Source: Kozakia baliensis
GTDB lineage: Bacteria; Pseudomonadota; Alphaproteobacteria; Acetobacterales; Acetobacteraceae
DNA: 64,000 nt
Direction of reading: 5' to 3'
Assembly (NCBI RefSeq): GCF_001787335.1
Contig: NZ_CP014674.1
Span: 2,150,501 to 2,214,500, forward strand
In this document: positions 1 through 8,761 of the stretch, in pieces
Layout of the letters: each line of letters starts with the position of its first letter
Position numbering within the stretch: position 1 is the stretch's first letter
Notes under the pieces: generated by a model
Told to the model about the DNA's origin: nothing
The model's database searches: none
The model's input: the letters and a program-made list of their open reading frames with translations, nothing else
Program-made: the position numbers and the translations under genes

Positions 1-967
1 CTGCAACATTTTGCAGGCCCGTATTATGCGCGGCGGAGAACGGCATGATCGTCAAAGTGCCCAGCCGGCGCTGGAAAGCGCCCCCTGGCACGGCCATCGC
101 AGAAAGCGGCTCGCGCAGCATGACATCACCGCCGGCGGACACGGCGTTTTCATGCAGCGGCGCGACGGTTTCCGCGCTCGACGCCTCTCCCACGTGCCCT
201 AAGGCAGGATCGATTTTCAGAGGAGAGCGTGACTGCAATCCCGTCACGAGCGCCATGGTCGCCGGGCCGGGCTGCGTTCCAAGCCGCTCTTGGAACAGAT
301 GAACCACCTGCTCAGCATAATTCATGGCCAGAGCACGCTCGCCCGTGCTGATCAAGGTCTGAATACGGGTGCGCCAAGCGACTTCGTTCAGTTCTTCGCG
401 TTGCAGCAATTGCTCCGCGACATCCAGAAGAATCTCCGGATCCGTCTGGTGGCGCAACGCGCTTTCGAACAAACTTCGGATATGGCGCTCCAACCGATCA
501 CGCTGGTTGGCCAACCATTCATCGAACGCGCCGTCAATCCCGTTCAATTCGCCCAGCAGCACTTCCGAAGGCGGCGGCAAATCACGAAGAACGCTGATCC
601 CGCCATTCAAAATACGCTCCGCATCCACGGAGGTCAGGGCGGGCTTGAGCGATAGCGCATGACGCTGAACATTGATGATCTCAACCCCCAGCGGGCTGAG
701 CGCATCCAGCAATCGATGAATTTCCTGGCGCAGCGACGCACGGGCCAGATCGTCTGGGCGGCGGCTCCAAAGCAATTCCGCCAGCCGGGAACGCGCCACC
801 GGTTTGCGATCCGACAATGCCAGAATCGCCAGCAGGCTTTTCGTCTTTCCACCCACGGGCAAAACACTATCGCCTGTGAGCGCTCGGGCTTCCATCGTGC
901 CGATAAGACGCAAACGCAGCAACGTGGAATCGATCTTTGCCAAACCGCGCACAGCCAAATCCAACAT
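1..967 (-). CDS. SARP/BTAD-type transcriptional regulator, N-terminal part
   Basis: The gene is open at the left edge, so only about the first 322 residues are seen. Residues 18-95 look like the winged-helix domain of SARP/AfsR-type activators: a strand reading LRLIGTMEAR, then GGKTKSLLAILAL near 39-51, RSRLAELLW near 59-67 and SLRQEIHRLLDAL near 78-90. The following helical part (about 100-235) fits the bacterial transcriptional activation domain (BTAD). The start is the first ATG after an in-frame TGA, with GGAG seven bases upstream. A second domain (TPR, kinase or cyclase-like) often follows in this family, but lies outside the window. Target genes cannot be inferred. The family call is from motifs only. 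Confidence 0.72.
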   Translation of the reverse strand, partial: MLDLAVRGLAKIDSTLLRLRLIGTMEARALTGDSVLPVGGKTKSLLAILALSDRKPVARSRLAELLWSRRPDDLARASLRQEIHRLLDALSPLGVEIINVQRHALSLKPALTSVDAERILNGGISVLRDLPPPSEVLLGELNGIDGAFDEWLANQRDRLERHIRSLFESALRHQTDPEILLDVAEQLLQREELNEVAWRTRIQTLISTGERALAMNYAEQVVHLFQERLGTQPGPATMALVTGLQSRSPLKIDPALGHVGEASSAETVAPLHENAVSAGGDVMLREPLSAMAVPGGAFQRRLGTLTIMPFSAAHNTGLQNVA

Positions 968-1291
968 AACTCCGCGTCCTCACTTTTATGAACCGCCTTC
1001 CCACGAAGGATGATTCGCAATAGCGAAAAATTAAAGTCCTCTGCGAGCGTGGTTTTTTAAACGCCCCACTACATGTGAAACAAAATGCTTTCACACGTTC
1101 GATATGGCAGCCTAAATAAAGAACACTTCGTAAACTCGAGCTTAATTTTTCACTCAACTCTTTCTGTAACGTATCACCTTAACTGACAAGACGGCATCTT
1201 TGACAAAAAATTAACAAAGTTTCCGTGTATAGGTTGCATTAAGAGGTTCTCCCTTGATGATAGCATCAACCTGCGTTACTTTTGTCACGTT
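968..1291. other. AT-rich intergenic region
   Basis: This stretch lies between the divergent regulator gene and the tRNA-Arg gene. No ORF with coding character was seen. It is more AT-rich than the neighbours and contains a TTGACA hexamer at 1200-1205, which could be part of the tRNA promoter, but no well-spaced -10 box could be fixed. Confidence 0.4.
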
Positions 1292-1627
1292 GTCCGCGTA
1301 GCTCAGCAGGATAGAGCACAGGATTCCTAAGCTCGAATTGGGCGCCACGATGGGAAACCGCGTGGTGGATTCACTCAAATTCGGGGAAAGCTCTGGTCAT
1401 CGCGACCGTGCCAATCCCGAGCCAAGCCTCATCTTTGATCCCTCGAAGATCATTAGATTGAGCGAAGGTGTAGAGACTGTATGGGTGACGCCTGTCGGCC
1501 AAATTTTTGGCCCATGGCGAAGAGACAGTCCAGACCACGAACGGTCTCGTTCGTAACGAGACCGGCGGCGAAAGCCGAAGTGGTAAGAATCCTGGGGCCG
1601 TGGGTTCGAATCCCGCCGCGGACACCA
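1292..1627 (+). tRNA. tRNA-Arg (CCU), interrupted by a group I intron
   Basis: The 5' exon (1292-1328) carries the acceptor strand GTCCGCG, the D-arm GCTC/GAGC and the 5' half of the anticodon stem CAGGA followed by TTCCT. The 3' exon (1588-1627) supplies AATCCTG, the T-arm GTGGG-TTCGAAT-CCCGC, the acceptor strand CGCGGAC, discriminator A and an encoded CCA. Joined, they form a perfect 5-bp anticodon stem with loop TTCCTAA, giving anticodon CCU. The 259 bases between (1329-1587) interrupt the loop straight after the anticodon. Group I introns at this site are known in tRNA-Arg(CCU) genes of other alphaproteobacteria such as Agrobacterium. The call rests on base pairing seen directly. Confidence 0.93.
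1329..1587 (+). ncRNA. Self-splicing group I intron in tRNA-Arg(CCU)
   Basis: The intron is 259 bases long. The last exon base is T and the last intron base is G, as group I splicing requires. The exon end TTCCT (1324-1328) pairs with GGGAA at 1352-1356, giving a P1 helix with the expected U-G pair at the splice site. GACTGT at 1475-1480 pairs exactly with ACAGTC at 1525-1530 and matches the conserved P7 elements. No homing endonuclease ORF is present. By position and size it resembles the IC3-type tRNA introns, but the subgroup is inferred. No open frame inside it looks coding. Confidence 0.87.
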
Positions 1628-1638
1628 TCCTTCCCTGA

Positions 1639-1920
1639 TCAGATGGAAACGCTTCCCCCGCCTGACGCGAACAGGGAGTGCAACAGCACCAGCAGCAAAA
1701 ACACGCCAATCAAGATGCCGAAAAGCTTCCCGAACCAGCGGAACGCCAAAGCGATCAATCCCAGCAAAAGCAAAGCCAGCAACGCCGTCTGGACCTGACC
1801 GCCGATGCCCAGACGTTCCAGCCCCTCACGGGCCGCATGCTCGATCACGACAATAACCGAGACGATCAGGCTGAATAGGCCGACGATCAACCCGACCAGC
1901 AAACCATAGAGATGCTGCAT
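1639..1920 (-). CDS. Small hydrophobic membrane protein of unknown function
   Basis: The protein has about 93 residues from the ATG at 1920 (MQHLYGLLVG). It has two hydrophobic stretches, about residues 5-27 and 47-85, separated by a short charged segment (EHAAREGLERLG), so two or three membrane spans are likely. An in-frame ATG at 1965 would add 15 polar residues. I prefer 1920 because the added part lacks membrane character and AAAGG lies upstream of the shorter start. No family is recognised. It is a lone gene pointing toward the tRNA-Arg gene. Confidence 0.55.
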   Translation of the reverse strand: MQHLYGLLVGLIVGLFSLIVSVIVVIEHAAREGLERLGIGGQVQTALLALLLLGLIALAFRWFGKLFGILIGVFLLLVLLHSLFASGGGSVSI

Positions 1921-2060
1921 GAAAAAACGCCTTTCGTCGCACGGACCGTGCGGACTTGCAGACATTCAGGAACCTTGAAGCGGCGTCAAGTCAGAACCCG
2001 TTCGTTGCCACTATGAGATGAATATCTCTGGACGCACTCCCGCCATTCAGGATACGGCCT

Positions 2061-3089
2061 ATGCCCGTTTTCCTTTCAACTTCCTGGGAGTTCGCATATC
2101 TCGATGGCTGCTTCGATCTTGTTATGACCGCGAATTTGTCCTTGGGCCTCACAATCGTCGTGGCCATTTTGCCCATTCTCGTCACCCTCGCCATCGGCTT
2201 TCTCGCTGGATATCGACGAGATTTCGATGTCCTTCAAGCCGGAACCCTTATCCGGCTGGTCATGCTCTATGCCCTACCGCTGACACTCACAGCCTCGATC
2301 CTCAGCACTCCACGCAGCCAAATTCTCGCGGCAGGTCCGATCGCCGTTCTCATCCTTTTGGCCATGGTCGGCAGTTATTTCGCTATGCTCGGCTTCATGC
2401 GCTTCATCGCGGGGCGCCCTCTCAACGAGGCTACCATTCTGGCATTCGCCGTCAGCGATCCTGCCGTGCCTTTCATCGGCATTCCCGTGCTGGGTCAACT
2501 TTTCGGATCGGCCAGCGCGCTTCCCGTCTCCGTCACATCGCTGATTATGAATCTTTTCCTCGTGCCGCTCACCATGGTGCTGCTCTCAGGAAGTCATTCT
2601 CCCGGCGACGATGCCTCTCCCACCATCGCCCACGATCTCAAAACACATCTCGGCCATGCGGTTCGTGAACCCGTGGTCTGGGCGCCGCTCGCTTCACTTA
2701 TTGCGGTTCTCGGTGGTTTCCATCTGCCCTTAGCTCTACGCAGTTCTTTGCTTCTGCTCGGCCATGCCACTGGCGGCGTGGCGCTCTTCGCTTCCGGCGT
2801 CGTGCTCTATTCCCGCCAAATGCGCTTTAGCCCTATCGTCCTCGCCACCGTCGCTACGCGCAATATCCTTGTTCCAGCCCTTATTTTCCTACTTGCCATC
2901 GTCTGGAATCTTCCTAAACCAGTCCTCCAGGAAAGCACTCTCACGATGGCTATTCCTACGGCCTCGATCAGCGTTGTTTTGGCGATGCGTTATCGTGTGC
3001 TTGAACGCGAGACGGCCTCAATTCTTTTCTTCGGTACGCTTTCCTCATTCATCACTATGAGCTTCTTCATCTGGATTACAGGCGCGTAA
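2061..3089 (+). CDS. AEC-family (auxin efflux carrier-like) membrane transporter
   Basis: The predicted protein is a roughly 340-residue inner-membrane carrier with about ten hydrophobic segments in two halves. It shows the family's pattern of LP/LPLT turns (ALPLTLTAS early, and AIPTASISVVLAMRY late) and a central charged loop around residue 185. AEC proteins move organic anions such as malate or malonate, but the substrate here is unknown. AGGA lies nine bases before the ATG at 2061. The first 21 residues are not hydrophobic, so an internal start at 2124 (MTANLSLGL) is possible. The next gene follows after 36 bases on the same strand. Confidence 0.78.
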   Translation: MPVFLSTSWEFAYLDGCFDLVMTANLSLGLTIVVAILPILVTLAIGFLAGYRRDFDVLQAGTLIRLVMLYALPLTLTASILSTPRSQILAAGPIAVLILLAMVGSYFAMLGFMRFIAGRPLNEATILAFAVSDPAVPFIGIPVLGQLFGSASALPVSVTSLIMNLFLVPLTMVLLSGSHSPGDDASPTIAHDLKTHLGHAVREPVVWAPLASLIAVLGGFHLPLALRSSLLLLGHATGGVALFASGVVLYSRQMRFSPIVLATVATRNILVPALIFLLAIVWNLPKPVLQESTLTMAIPTASISVVLAMRYRVLERETASILFFGTLSSFITMSFFIWITGA

Positions 3090-3125
3090 GATAAATAACG
3101 CACGAAACCGATTAAGGAGACCTCC

Positions 3126-3590
3126 ATGCCTTCTTTTCTCTTCGTCTGCACCGGCAATATTTGCCGGTCTCCACTCGCCGAAGCCGCTATGCGCGCCGAA
3201 GCCAAGCGCCGAAAACTCGATATCGAGATCGATTCTGCCGGGACTGGGGCATGGCATCTCGCTCATCCGCCCGATCGACGCGCACGCAAAATAGCCAAAA
3301 AGCACGGGCTTAATATCGATTCCTATAGGGCTCGCTTGGTCACGGAAGAGGATTTCACGCGCTTCGATTACATTTTGGCGCTGGATGAAAGCCATTTCTA
3401 TTATCTGCGCGAACTCGCCCCCGCCCACACGCGTGACAAGATAACCCTTCTGCTCGATCACGTGCCAGGACGCGAAGGCGAGGAAGTGCTCGACCCCTAT
3501 TACGGCACGGAAGCGGATTTCGACGTAACATGGACGGACGTGCAGGAAGCCTGCGCCCACCTCGCCACCAAGACGCTCGATCGACCGTGA
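3126..3590 (+). CDS. Low-molecular-weight protein-tyrosine phosphatase
   Basis: This cytoplasmic enzyme of 154 residues has the usual family length. The active-site loop C-x5-R is at Cys8-Arg14 (CTGNICR, followed by S). The general-acid Asp lies in DPYYG at Asp123. It hydrolyses phosphotyrosine; in many bacteria it controls polysaccharide kinases or stress responses. AAGGAG precedes the ATG. It overlaps or abuts the fructosamine-kinase-like gene downstream (GTGA at its stop), so the two are probably translated together. A role with that kinase in repair of glycated proteins is an inference from the pairing alone. Confidence 0.92.
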   Translation: MPSFLFVCTGNICRSPLAEAAMRAEAKRRKLDIEIDSAGTGAWHLAHPPDRRARKIAKKHGLNIDSYRARLVTEEDFTRFDYILALDESHFYYLRELAPAHTRDKITLLLDHVPGREGEEVLDPYYGTEADFDVTWTDVQEACAHLATKTLDRP

Positions 3591-3607
3591 GTGGCAGCAG
3601 CCACAGC

Positions 3608-4420
3608 ATGACGAGCATGGCGCGACATGCCGTCATGCTTCTGGGCGGTGGCGTCATTACCGAAATCGCACCGCTCAGTGGTGGAGATATCTCGGAACTT
3701 TGGCGCGTCGGGTTAGAAGATAACCGCCGTTTCGTGATCAAAACCGGCCCTACTCCGATAATCGAAGCCGACATGCTCCGCGCGCTTCAAAAAGCAGGTG
3801 CGCCGACGCCGAAAGTCCTGGCGGCGGACGCGCAGTTGCTTGTCATGGAATTCCTTCCCCATCATGACGCGCTTTCCTCCTGCTGGGCCGATCTCGGGCG
3901 CGTGCTACGCCGCCTGCATGACCATCCGCAGCCTGCGCGCTATGGCTGGGAGAAAGATTTTTCTTTTGGCGAATTGGCCATTCCGAATGGCTGGCACGAT
4001 GACTGGGCTATTTTCTGGCGCAACTGCCGCTTGCTTGTCCATCTGTCGTATCTGCCCGCCAAGCTTGCACGAAGGCTGGAAAAATTAGCCTCTACGCTTC
4101 CCGATCGGCTGCCGCGGAAACCGTTCCCCGCTCTGCTGCATGGCGATCTATGGAGCGGCAACGTTCTGGCTGAATCAGGCCGTATTACTGGACTAATCGA
4201 TCCCGCCTGTTGCGTGGGCGACGCCAGTGCGGAATTTGCGATGCTCACGCTTTTCGCTCGCCCAAACCGCGATTTTTGGGAAAGTTACGGCGGCCCGCCT
4301 GCCGGGTATGGCGAAACCATTTTCATCTATCGCCTTTGGCCCGCGTTGGTTCACTTCCGGCTATTCGGCGGTTCTTATCATGCTATGGTCAGTGCTTTAC
4401 TGGATAATCTCGGCGTCTAA
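3608..4420 (+). CDS. Fructosamine kinase family protein
   Basis: The protein has about 270 residues with the aminoglycoside-phosphotransferase-like kinase fold. It shows a conserved Lys in VIKTG (about 45), the catalytic-loop motif HGDLWSGN (178-185) and the metal-binding IDPA (197-200). Bacterial members phosphorylate ribulosamine or erythrulosamine adducts on glycated proteins, which then fall off. The start could be GTG 3587, overlapping the phosphatase stop, or ATG 3608; both are in frame. It is the second gene of a two-gene unit with the phosphatase. The family call is firm; the physiological substrate is not. Confidence 0.88.
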   Translation: MTSMARHAVMLLGGGVITEIAPLSGGDISELWRVGLEDNRRFVIKTGPTPIIEADMLRALQKAGAPTPKVLAADAQLLVMEFLPHHDALSSCWADLGRVLRRLHDHPQPARYGWEKDFSFGELAIPNGWHDDWAIFWRNCRLLVHLSYLPAKLARRLEKLASTLPDRLPRKPFPALLHGDLWSGNVLAESGRITGLIDPACCVGDASAEFAMLTLFARPNRDFWESYGGPPAGYGETIFIYRLWPALVHFRLFGGSYHAMVSALLDNLGV

Positions 4421-4471
4421 TGCTTGCCTAAATATCCTCACATGGATCATCTGAAATATCTATAAACAGCA

Positions 4472-4497
4472 GCCGGGCTTTCCCATTAAAACCCGGC
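4472..4497. terminator. GC-rich hairpin between convergent genes
   Basis: GCCGGG (4472-4477) pairs with CCCGGC (4492-4497) across a 14-base loop rich in T and A. It lies between the stops of the fructosamine kinase and dihydroxyacetone kinase genes, which face each other. There is no long T-run on either side, so efficiency is doubtful. Confidence 0.4.
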
Positions 4498-4514
4498 CGG
4501 TAAATCGTAAGCGT

Positions 4515-6125
4515 TCAAACCAGCCCCTCCAGAAGCCGCGCAATCGCTTCCGCACCCGGATCGGGAATGTCGCGAAGCTGATCATCCGGCACATAAGATG
4601 CGCGCCCCGCACGCGCTTTCATCGTTTTCGTCTTGTCCGCGCCTTCTCGCGCAGCTTTCGCTATTTGCGCCAGGCCATTGCCCTGGCGCAGGGATTCGAT
4701 AGCAGGAAGCAAAGCGTCAAGCATCGTGCGGTCACCCAAAGACGCGCCGCCATAGCTTTGCATCCGCTCCGCTCCACGCTGCAAACCCTCACGCCAATCG
4801 TCGCATTGCCCGGCTGCCGCGAACATGATCGACAACAGAACGCCACTCGATCCGCCTGCATGGCGCGCCAACAAGCGGCCTAAAGTCGCGCATAATGCTT
4901 TTGGAGAGTTCAGGGGAAGGCGCTGCAAATCCTGAACGATGTAGCGAGCGGACTCGGCAAAAGTAGATCCCGCATCGCCATCGCCGATTTTCGCATCCAA
5001 TGCGTTAAGCGCACGCTCGTTATCGCAGAGCGTTTTCGCGCCTTTCTGGATAAGCGCTTCGACGAATGCATTTTGCGTCGGTACATCGACGAAAGTGTCA
5101 GGCAATTCCGGCGTCTTCTGAGTTTCGACATCTCCAAAAGGCGCCAAACGCGGCCATGCGCCAGGCTCTACCGGGGCGGAGAGCGCTTCGACGAATTCTT
5201 TTTTCGCCGGTAGCAACGAGAGCGAAAAGCCATTCATATCCAGCGCCGTCATGATCGGAGCCGGGCCCACGATCCATTTAATACGCTCCGCCAACGCCGT
5301 TCGCGAAAGCGCGTCAACGATGGCCTGAGCCTCGATCACAGGCACCGCGCCCAGCATATTGACCATCACAGCCAAGTCGCCATCCGGCGCTTGTTCCGTC
5401 AAACGCGTTGTCGCCCGTTCCACCAGTTCGTCCAACCGCGCCACGTCGATGCGTTCAGCGCCGGGTTCACCATGAATACCCAGCCCAAGTTCGGCTTCGT
5501 CATCACCTAAGCGAGGCTCGTGATCGTTATCGAACACATTGCAATCGCTCAGCGCCAACCCAAGAGACACAACGCTCATCGCCGCATCGCGCGCAGCTTC
5601 TGTAACTTCCTCCAACGTCGCACCGGAAGCCGCTTTATTGCCCGCAATTTTTTGGACCAATACCGTTCCGGCGATACCGCGTGCGTTTTTACTACGCCCT
5701 AACGCAACATCGTCCGCAACAATGACCATCTCCACCTTGTAACCCAAAGCACGCGCCTGTTCGGCTGCCAAGCCGAAATTCAGTCGATCTCCAGTGTAGT
5801 TTTTGACGATCAAGAGGCAGCCAGCATCACCGCTTACCGCCATAATCGCGGCCAAAATCGCATCCACTCCGGGGGAAGCAAATAATGAACCGCACACAGC
5901 CGCCGTCAGCATGCCCTGCCCGACAAACCCAGCATGTGCGGGTTCATGGCCAGACCCGCCTCCCGAAATCAATGCAACTTGGGATTTATCCCAGTTCCGC
6001 CGGAGAACGACATGAATGTTATCGTATCCTTCCAGGCGGCAAACTCCTGCTCCGAAAGAAGAACGTAGCAACCCGTCAATCGCCTCGCTCACAATAGTAT
6101 CGCGATGATTATAAAAGCGCTTCAT
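4515..6125 (-). CDS. Dihydroxyacetone kinase, single-chain DhaK-DhaL type
   Basis: This cytoplasmic enzyme has 536 residues and makes dihydroxyacetone phosphate from dihydroxyacetone (ATP-dependent when DhaK and DhaL are fused). The DhaK domain covers about 1-330, with GGGSGHEP at 55-62 and the substrate-binding His at 218 (GLGIHGEP), the same number as in E. coli DhaK. The DhaL domain starts near 350, with the ADP/Mg motif GDGDAGST at 381-388. The start at 6125 has AGGAG eight bases upstream; in-frame ATGs further upstream lack such a site. It fits the glycerol/dihydroxyacetone metabolism typical of acetic acid bacteria. Confidence 0.93.
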   Translation of the reverse strand: MKRFYNHRDTIVSEAIDGLLRSSFGAGVCRLEGYDNIHVVLRRNWDKSQVALISGGGSGHEPAHAGFVGQGMLTAAVCGSLFASPGVDAILAAIMAVSGDAGCLLIVKNYTGDRLNFGLAAEQARALGYKVEMVIVADDVALGRSKNARGIAGTVLVQKIAGNKAASGATLEEVTEAARDAAMSVVSLGLALSDCNVFDNDHEPRLGDDEAELGLGIHGEPGAERIDVARLDELVERATTRLTEQAPDGDLAVMVNMLGAVPVIEAQAIVDALSRTALAERIKWIVGPAPIMTALDMNGFSLSLLPAKKEFVEALSAPVEPGAWPRLAPFGDVETQKTPELPDTFVDVPTQNAFVEALIQKGAKTLCDNERALNALDAKIGDGDAGSTFAESARYIVQDLQRLPLNSPKALCATLGRLLARHAGGSSGVLLSIMFAAAGQCDDWREGLQRGAERMQSYGGASLGDRTMLDALLPAIESLRQGNGLAQIAKAAREGADKTKTMKARAGRASYVPDDQLRDIPDPGAEAIARLLEGLV

Positions 6126-6197
6126 AGCTCTCCTCGTCGCTCGAAAAATCATTTGAACAGATAAACCGCCCAGTCCTTTTCTAACGCTGACATCACA

Positions 6198-6240
6198 GAA
6201 AAGAGGCGACAAAACAAAATAAATTGTATTTTGTCGCTCT
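6198..6240 (-). terminator. Rho-independent terminator after the flagellar/TPR operon
   Basis: GCGACAAAA (6206-6214) and TTTTGTCGC (6229-6237) form a perfect 9-bp stem. On the minus strand it follows the stop of the TPR gene and is itself followed by a TCTTTTC tract. It should end the flagellar operon ahead of the dihydroxyacetone kinase gene. Confidence 0.72.
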
Positions 6241-6268
6241 CCATTGATCAGAAACACACATAATTTCG

Positions 6269-8761
6269 TTACGGCTCCAACATTGCCGTCTGCGCGAGAT
6301 TTACTTTCGGTCTCGTTAACATATCGAACAAATGATGCAGATCCGGCGCTGTAATCCTGGAAAGCTGGTCATGACGCAATTGTGCCACCAATGGGCGATC
6401 GTCCGCTCGCACAGCATCCGAACCCAGCCTCACAACCTGATATTGCTGCGCGAACGTCAGCCCACCTAAGGGTGTCATATGAAAAAGAGGCTGCGCCTTC
6501 AGTACAGAAACCGCTTTGGACCAATCTTGCTGACGTTCCGCAATATCAGCCCGCAATTCAGAGGCTTCCTCTCCCGTCCACGCGGAAAGAACCCGATCCG
6601 CGCTAGAAGGGTCATTTTGGGCTAACAGCACATGCGCTTGTAAAACAGCCGTTTCTTCACTCGTATCTGCATTTTCCGACAGCAAATCCGCAGCAGCTTT
6701 CGTATTATTCTGCTGCAATAAATCCCGCGCCAGCCTTTGCACCAATGTACGACGTTTTCCAGGCTGGGATGCCAGCGGCAACAGTTTTTGAAGAACCTCC
6801 GTTTCGCGCTTTACCATGCCCAAGCTCTTTAGGCAGTCGGCAAGCGCCTGAAGCAGTTCTTCGCGCCTACCTATATCGGAAGCATTCTCGGCGCGGCTTT
6901 GAAGCGCAATCAATCGGGCCGCCAAATTTTGAGGCGTTTCGTTCGCCTGCTTGTCGTCGCTCATCAGAGCATGATCCAACGCCGCATCGGCTATCATAAG
7001 TTGGTCGCTCCATTGCGGCTCATCATGGTGCAATTCCTGCAATTTGCGTTGGGCGCTTTCCCATTGATGAGCCGCTATAAAAGCTTGCACTTGCAACAAT
7101 CGAACCGGAACCTCCCGCCCCGCAATCCTTGCGGAAGGGCGCATCATTTCCAACGCATCGGCGATGTCCGCAGGCGGTTTGGAATGAGCGATAAAAGAAG
7201 CACGCAAAAATGCCTCGCGTGCCCGTGCAGCTTTCACAATATCTGCGTCGCGAGAAATACGCTCAAGCTGAGGCATGGCCTCTTTCGGATGCAGGGAAGC
7301 ATTCGCCAAAGCTTGCGCCAATTCCATCGCTGGCTCTTGAGGAATATTCCGAAGTCTTTCCTGCTCCATTTTATCGCCGTAACGCGCAATCCATTCCGAA
7401 CTGACAGGCTGCATAACCTGCCGCAAAGGCGCAGGATAGGAGCGCAAAATGGGCAAACCTGCCGAAAGCAGCGCTGCAATCCGCGCATTTTCACTTTTCT
7501 CTTCCGGCGCTTCACGTCTTTCGATAACATCTCGATAACCACGCCATAGCTGCGCTTCCGCGCTGTTATCATCGGCCTCGTCTGGAAGTTCTTCTTCTCG
7601 ACCATGCAGGATCGCTACGGCACGATGCAGAAATGCTACGCCAGGACGCGCAATTCCTTCCGGGTTATCGCGTAATGCGGTTTGTAGAATAGCGTCGGCA
7701 TTTACCGCATCGCCCAACGCCAACGCTGCACGCGCGGCCGTAATCCTTGCATCGAAACGCGCTCCGGGCGCTGACAAAGCCGCTCTCGTCCAAGCGCGAC
7801 GATAATTCTCGCGAAGTATTTCAGGAGAAGCCGACGTCAGCGCCAAATTTTCTCCATCCAGCGCTGGCGATATAGGCGTAAGCCTAACCGGCACCGCATT
7901 TTCGCCCACAGCGTCTAGAACGAACCCATCGGGTAAGGCGCGCAATTCAAGTGAATCGGCATCCGCCCTGACAACCACTCCGGCCAAACTCGGCGTCACA
8001 ACGAAGCCTGGACCATGAAACGTCGTGGAGACAAGACGAGGCCGATAAGGCGTCAGCCCTACCAACAGGCGTCTCCCCGAACGCGGATCGTCAATTTGCA
8101 ACGTTTGATTGCGTCCCACCATAGCTGGCGCGTCGAAAATAATGGTTTCGCCTTTTTGTCGTGCTTCCATAGCCATGGTCGCCATTGCATCGACATTATC
8201 GCTTACTTGCCAACCGCTCTGCCCATTCTGCGTGGAGGGATACACAAATGCCGGACGAGAAGCGGTCCAAGCTATTCTGATCAGCGTCGCATGCGGCAAA
8301 ACCTGGCTTTTCCACCCCGTTACATCATTTTCCGCGCTTACATTGCTCAACTCATGTGCACCTCCCGCTACCAGGAGGATTTCATCTCCTTCGCGAAAAG
8401 CCGCGACAGCCGTTTCTCTTTCCAGCGGAAACCATAAACGATGCGTATCGGCTACAACATATGCACCACGCTCCATCGGAGCCTCCACTGGAGTAGGCAC
8501 ATTATTCGCACTCTCTAAAGGAGGCGGCCCGGCCGGCTTTTCATTGTTCAAAAATTTTGTTGGATCGCCGACAAATTTCCATCCGCTCGGTAACGGTGGC
8601 AACTTCTCCGGCATCCACGAGATGGGATGCAGCACCAAATTGGGTTTCGGCCGAACCACCCATTCCCGCCGCACAATGAAGCCATGCCCATGCGCCCCTG
8701 CCTCTGCGGAAAGAAGTAGCCCGGCAATGACGAAAAATCCTCGCATCTGCTTAGCCCGCAT
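6269..8761 (-). CDS. Large exported TPR-rich protein encoded in the flagellar operon
   Basis: The protein has 830 residues. The N terminus is a signal peptide (hydrophobic 8-18, likely cleavage after AEAGA near 23). About 25-310 is a strand-rich region with little similarity I can name. From about 320 onward there are repeated pairs of amphipathic helices of the TPR type, for example ALALGDAVNADAILQTALRD and NDPSSADRVLSAWTGE. It overlaps motE by 11 bases and is last in the fliL operon, so it is probably made with the flagellar motor. A periplasmic scaffold role around the motor would fit, but this is inference. No catalytic motif was seen. Confidence 0.75.
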   Translation of the reverse strand: MRAKQMRGFFVIAGLLLSAEAGAHGHGFIVRREWVVRPKPNLVLHPISWMPEKLPPLPSGWKFVGDPTKFLNNEKPAGPPPLESANNVPTPVEAPMERGAYVVADTHRLWFPLERETAVAAFREGDEILLVAGGAHELSNVSAENDVTGWKSQVLPHATLIRIAWTASRPAFVYPSTQNGQSGWQVSDNVDAMATMAMEARQKGETIIFDAPAMVGRNQTLQIDDPRSGRRLLVGLTPYRPRLVSTTFHGPGFVVTPSLAGVVVRADADSLELRALPDGFVLDAVGENAVPVRLTPISPALDGENLALTSASPEILRENYRRAWTRAALSAPGARFDARITAARAALALGDAVNADAILQTALRDNPEGIARPGVAFLHRAVAILHGREEELPDEADDNSAEAQLWRGYRDVIERREAPEEKSENARIAALLSAGLPILRSYPAPLRQVMQPVSSEWIARYGDKMEQERLRNIPQEPAMELAQALANASLHPKEAMPQLERISRDADIVKAARAREAFLRASFIAHSKPPADIADALEMMRPSARIAGREVPVRLLQVQAFIAAHQWESAQRKLQELHHDEPQWSDQLMIADAALDHALMSDDKQANETPQNLAARLIALQSRAENASDIGRREELLQALADCLKSLGMVKRETEVLQKLLPLASQPGKRRTLVQRLARDLLQQNNTKAAADLLSENADTSEETAVLQAHVLLAQNDPSSADRVLSAWTGEEASELRADIAERQQDWSKAVSVLKAQPLFHMTPLGGLTFAQQYQVVRLGSDAVRADDRPLVAQLRHDQLSRITAPDLHHLFDMLTRPKVNLAQTAMLEP

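Noticed and set aside
1338-1798. Short open frames across the intron and behind the tRNA-Arg gene, considered as a homing endonuclease
   Set aside because: None carries a LAGLIDADG, HNH or GIY-YIG motif and the intron is only 259 bases.
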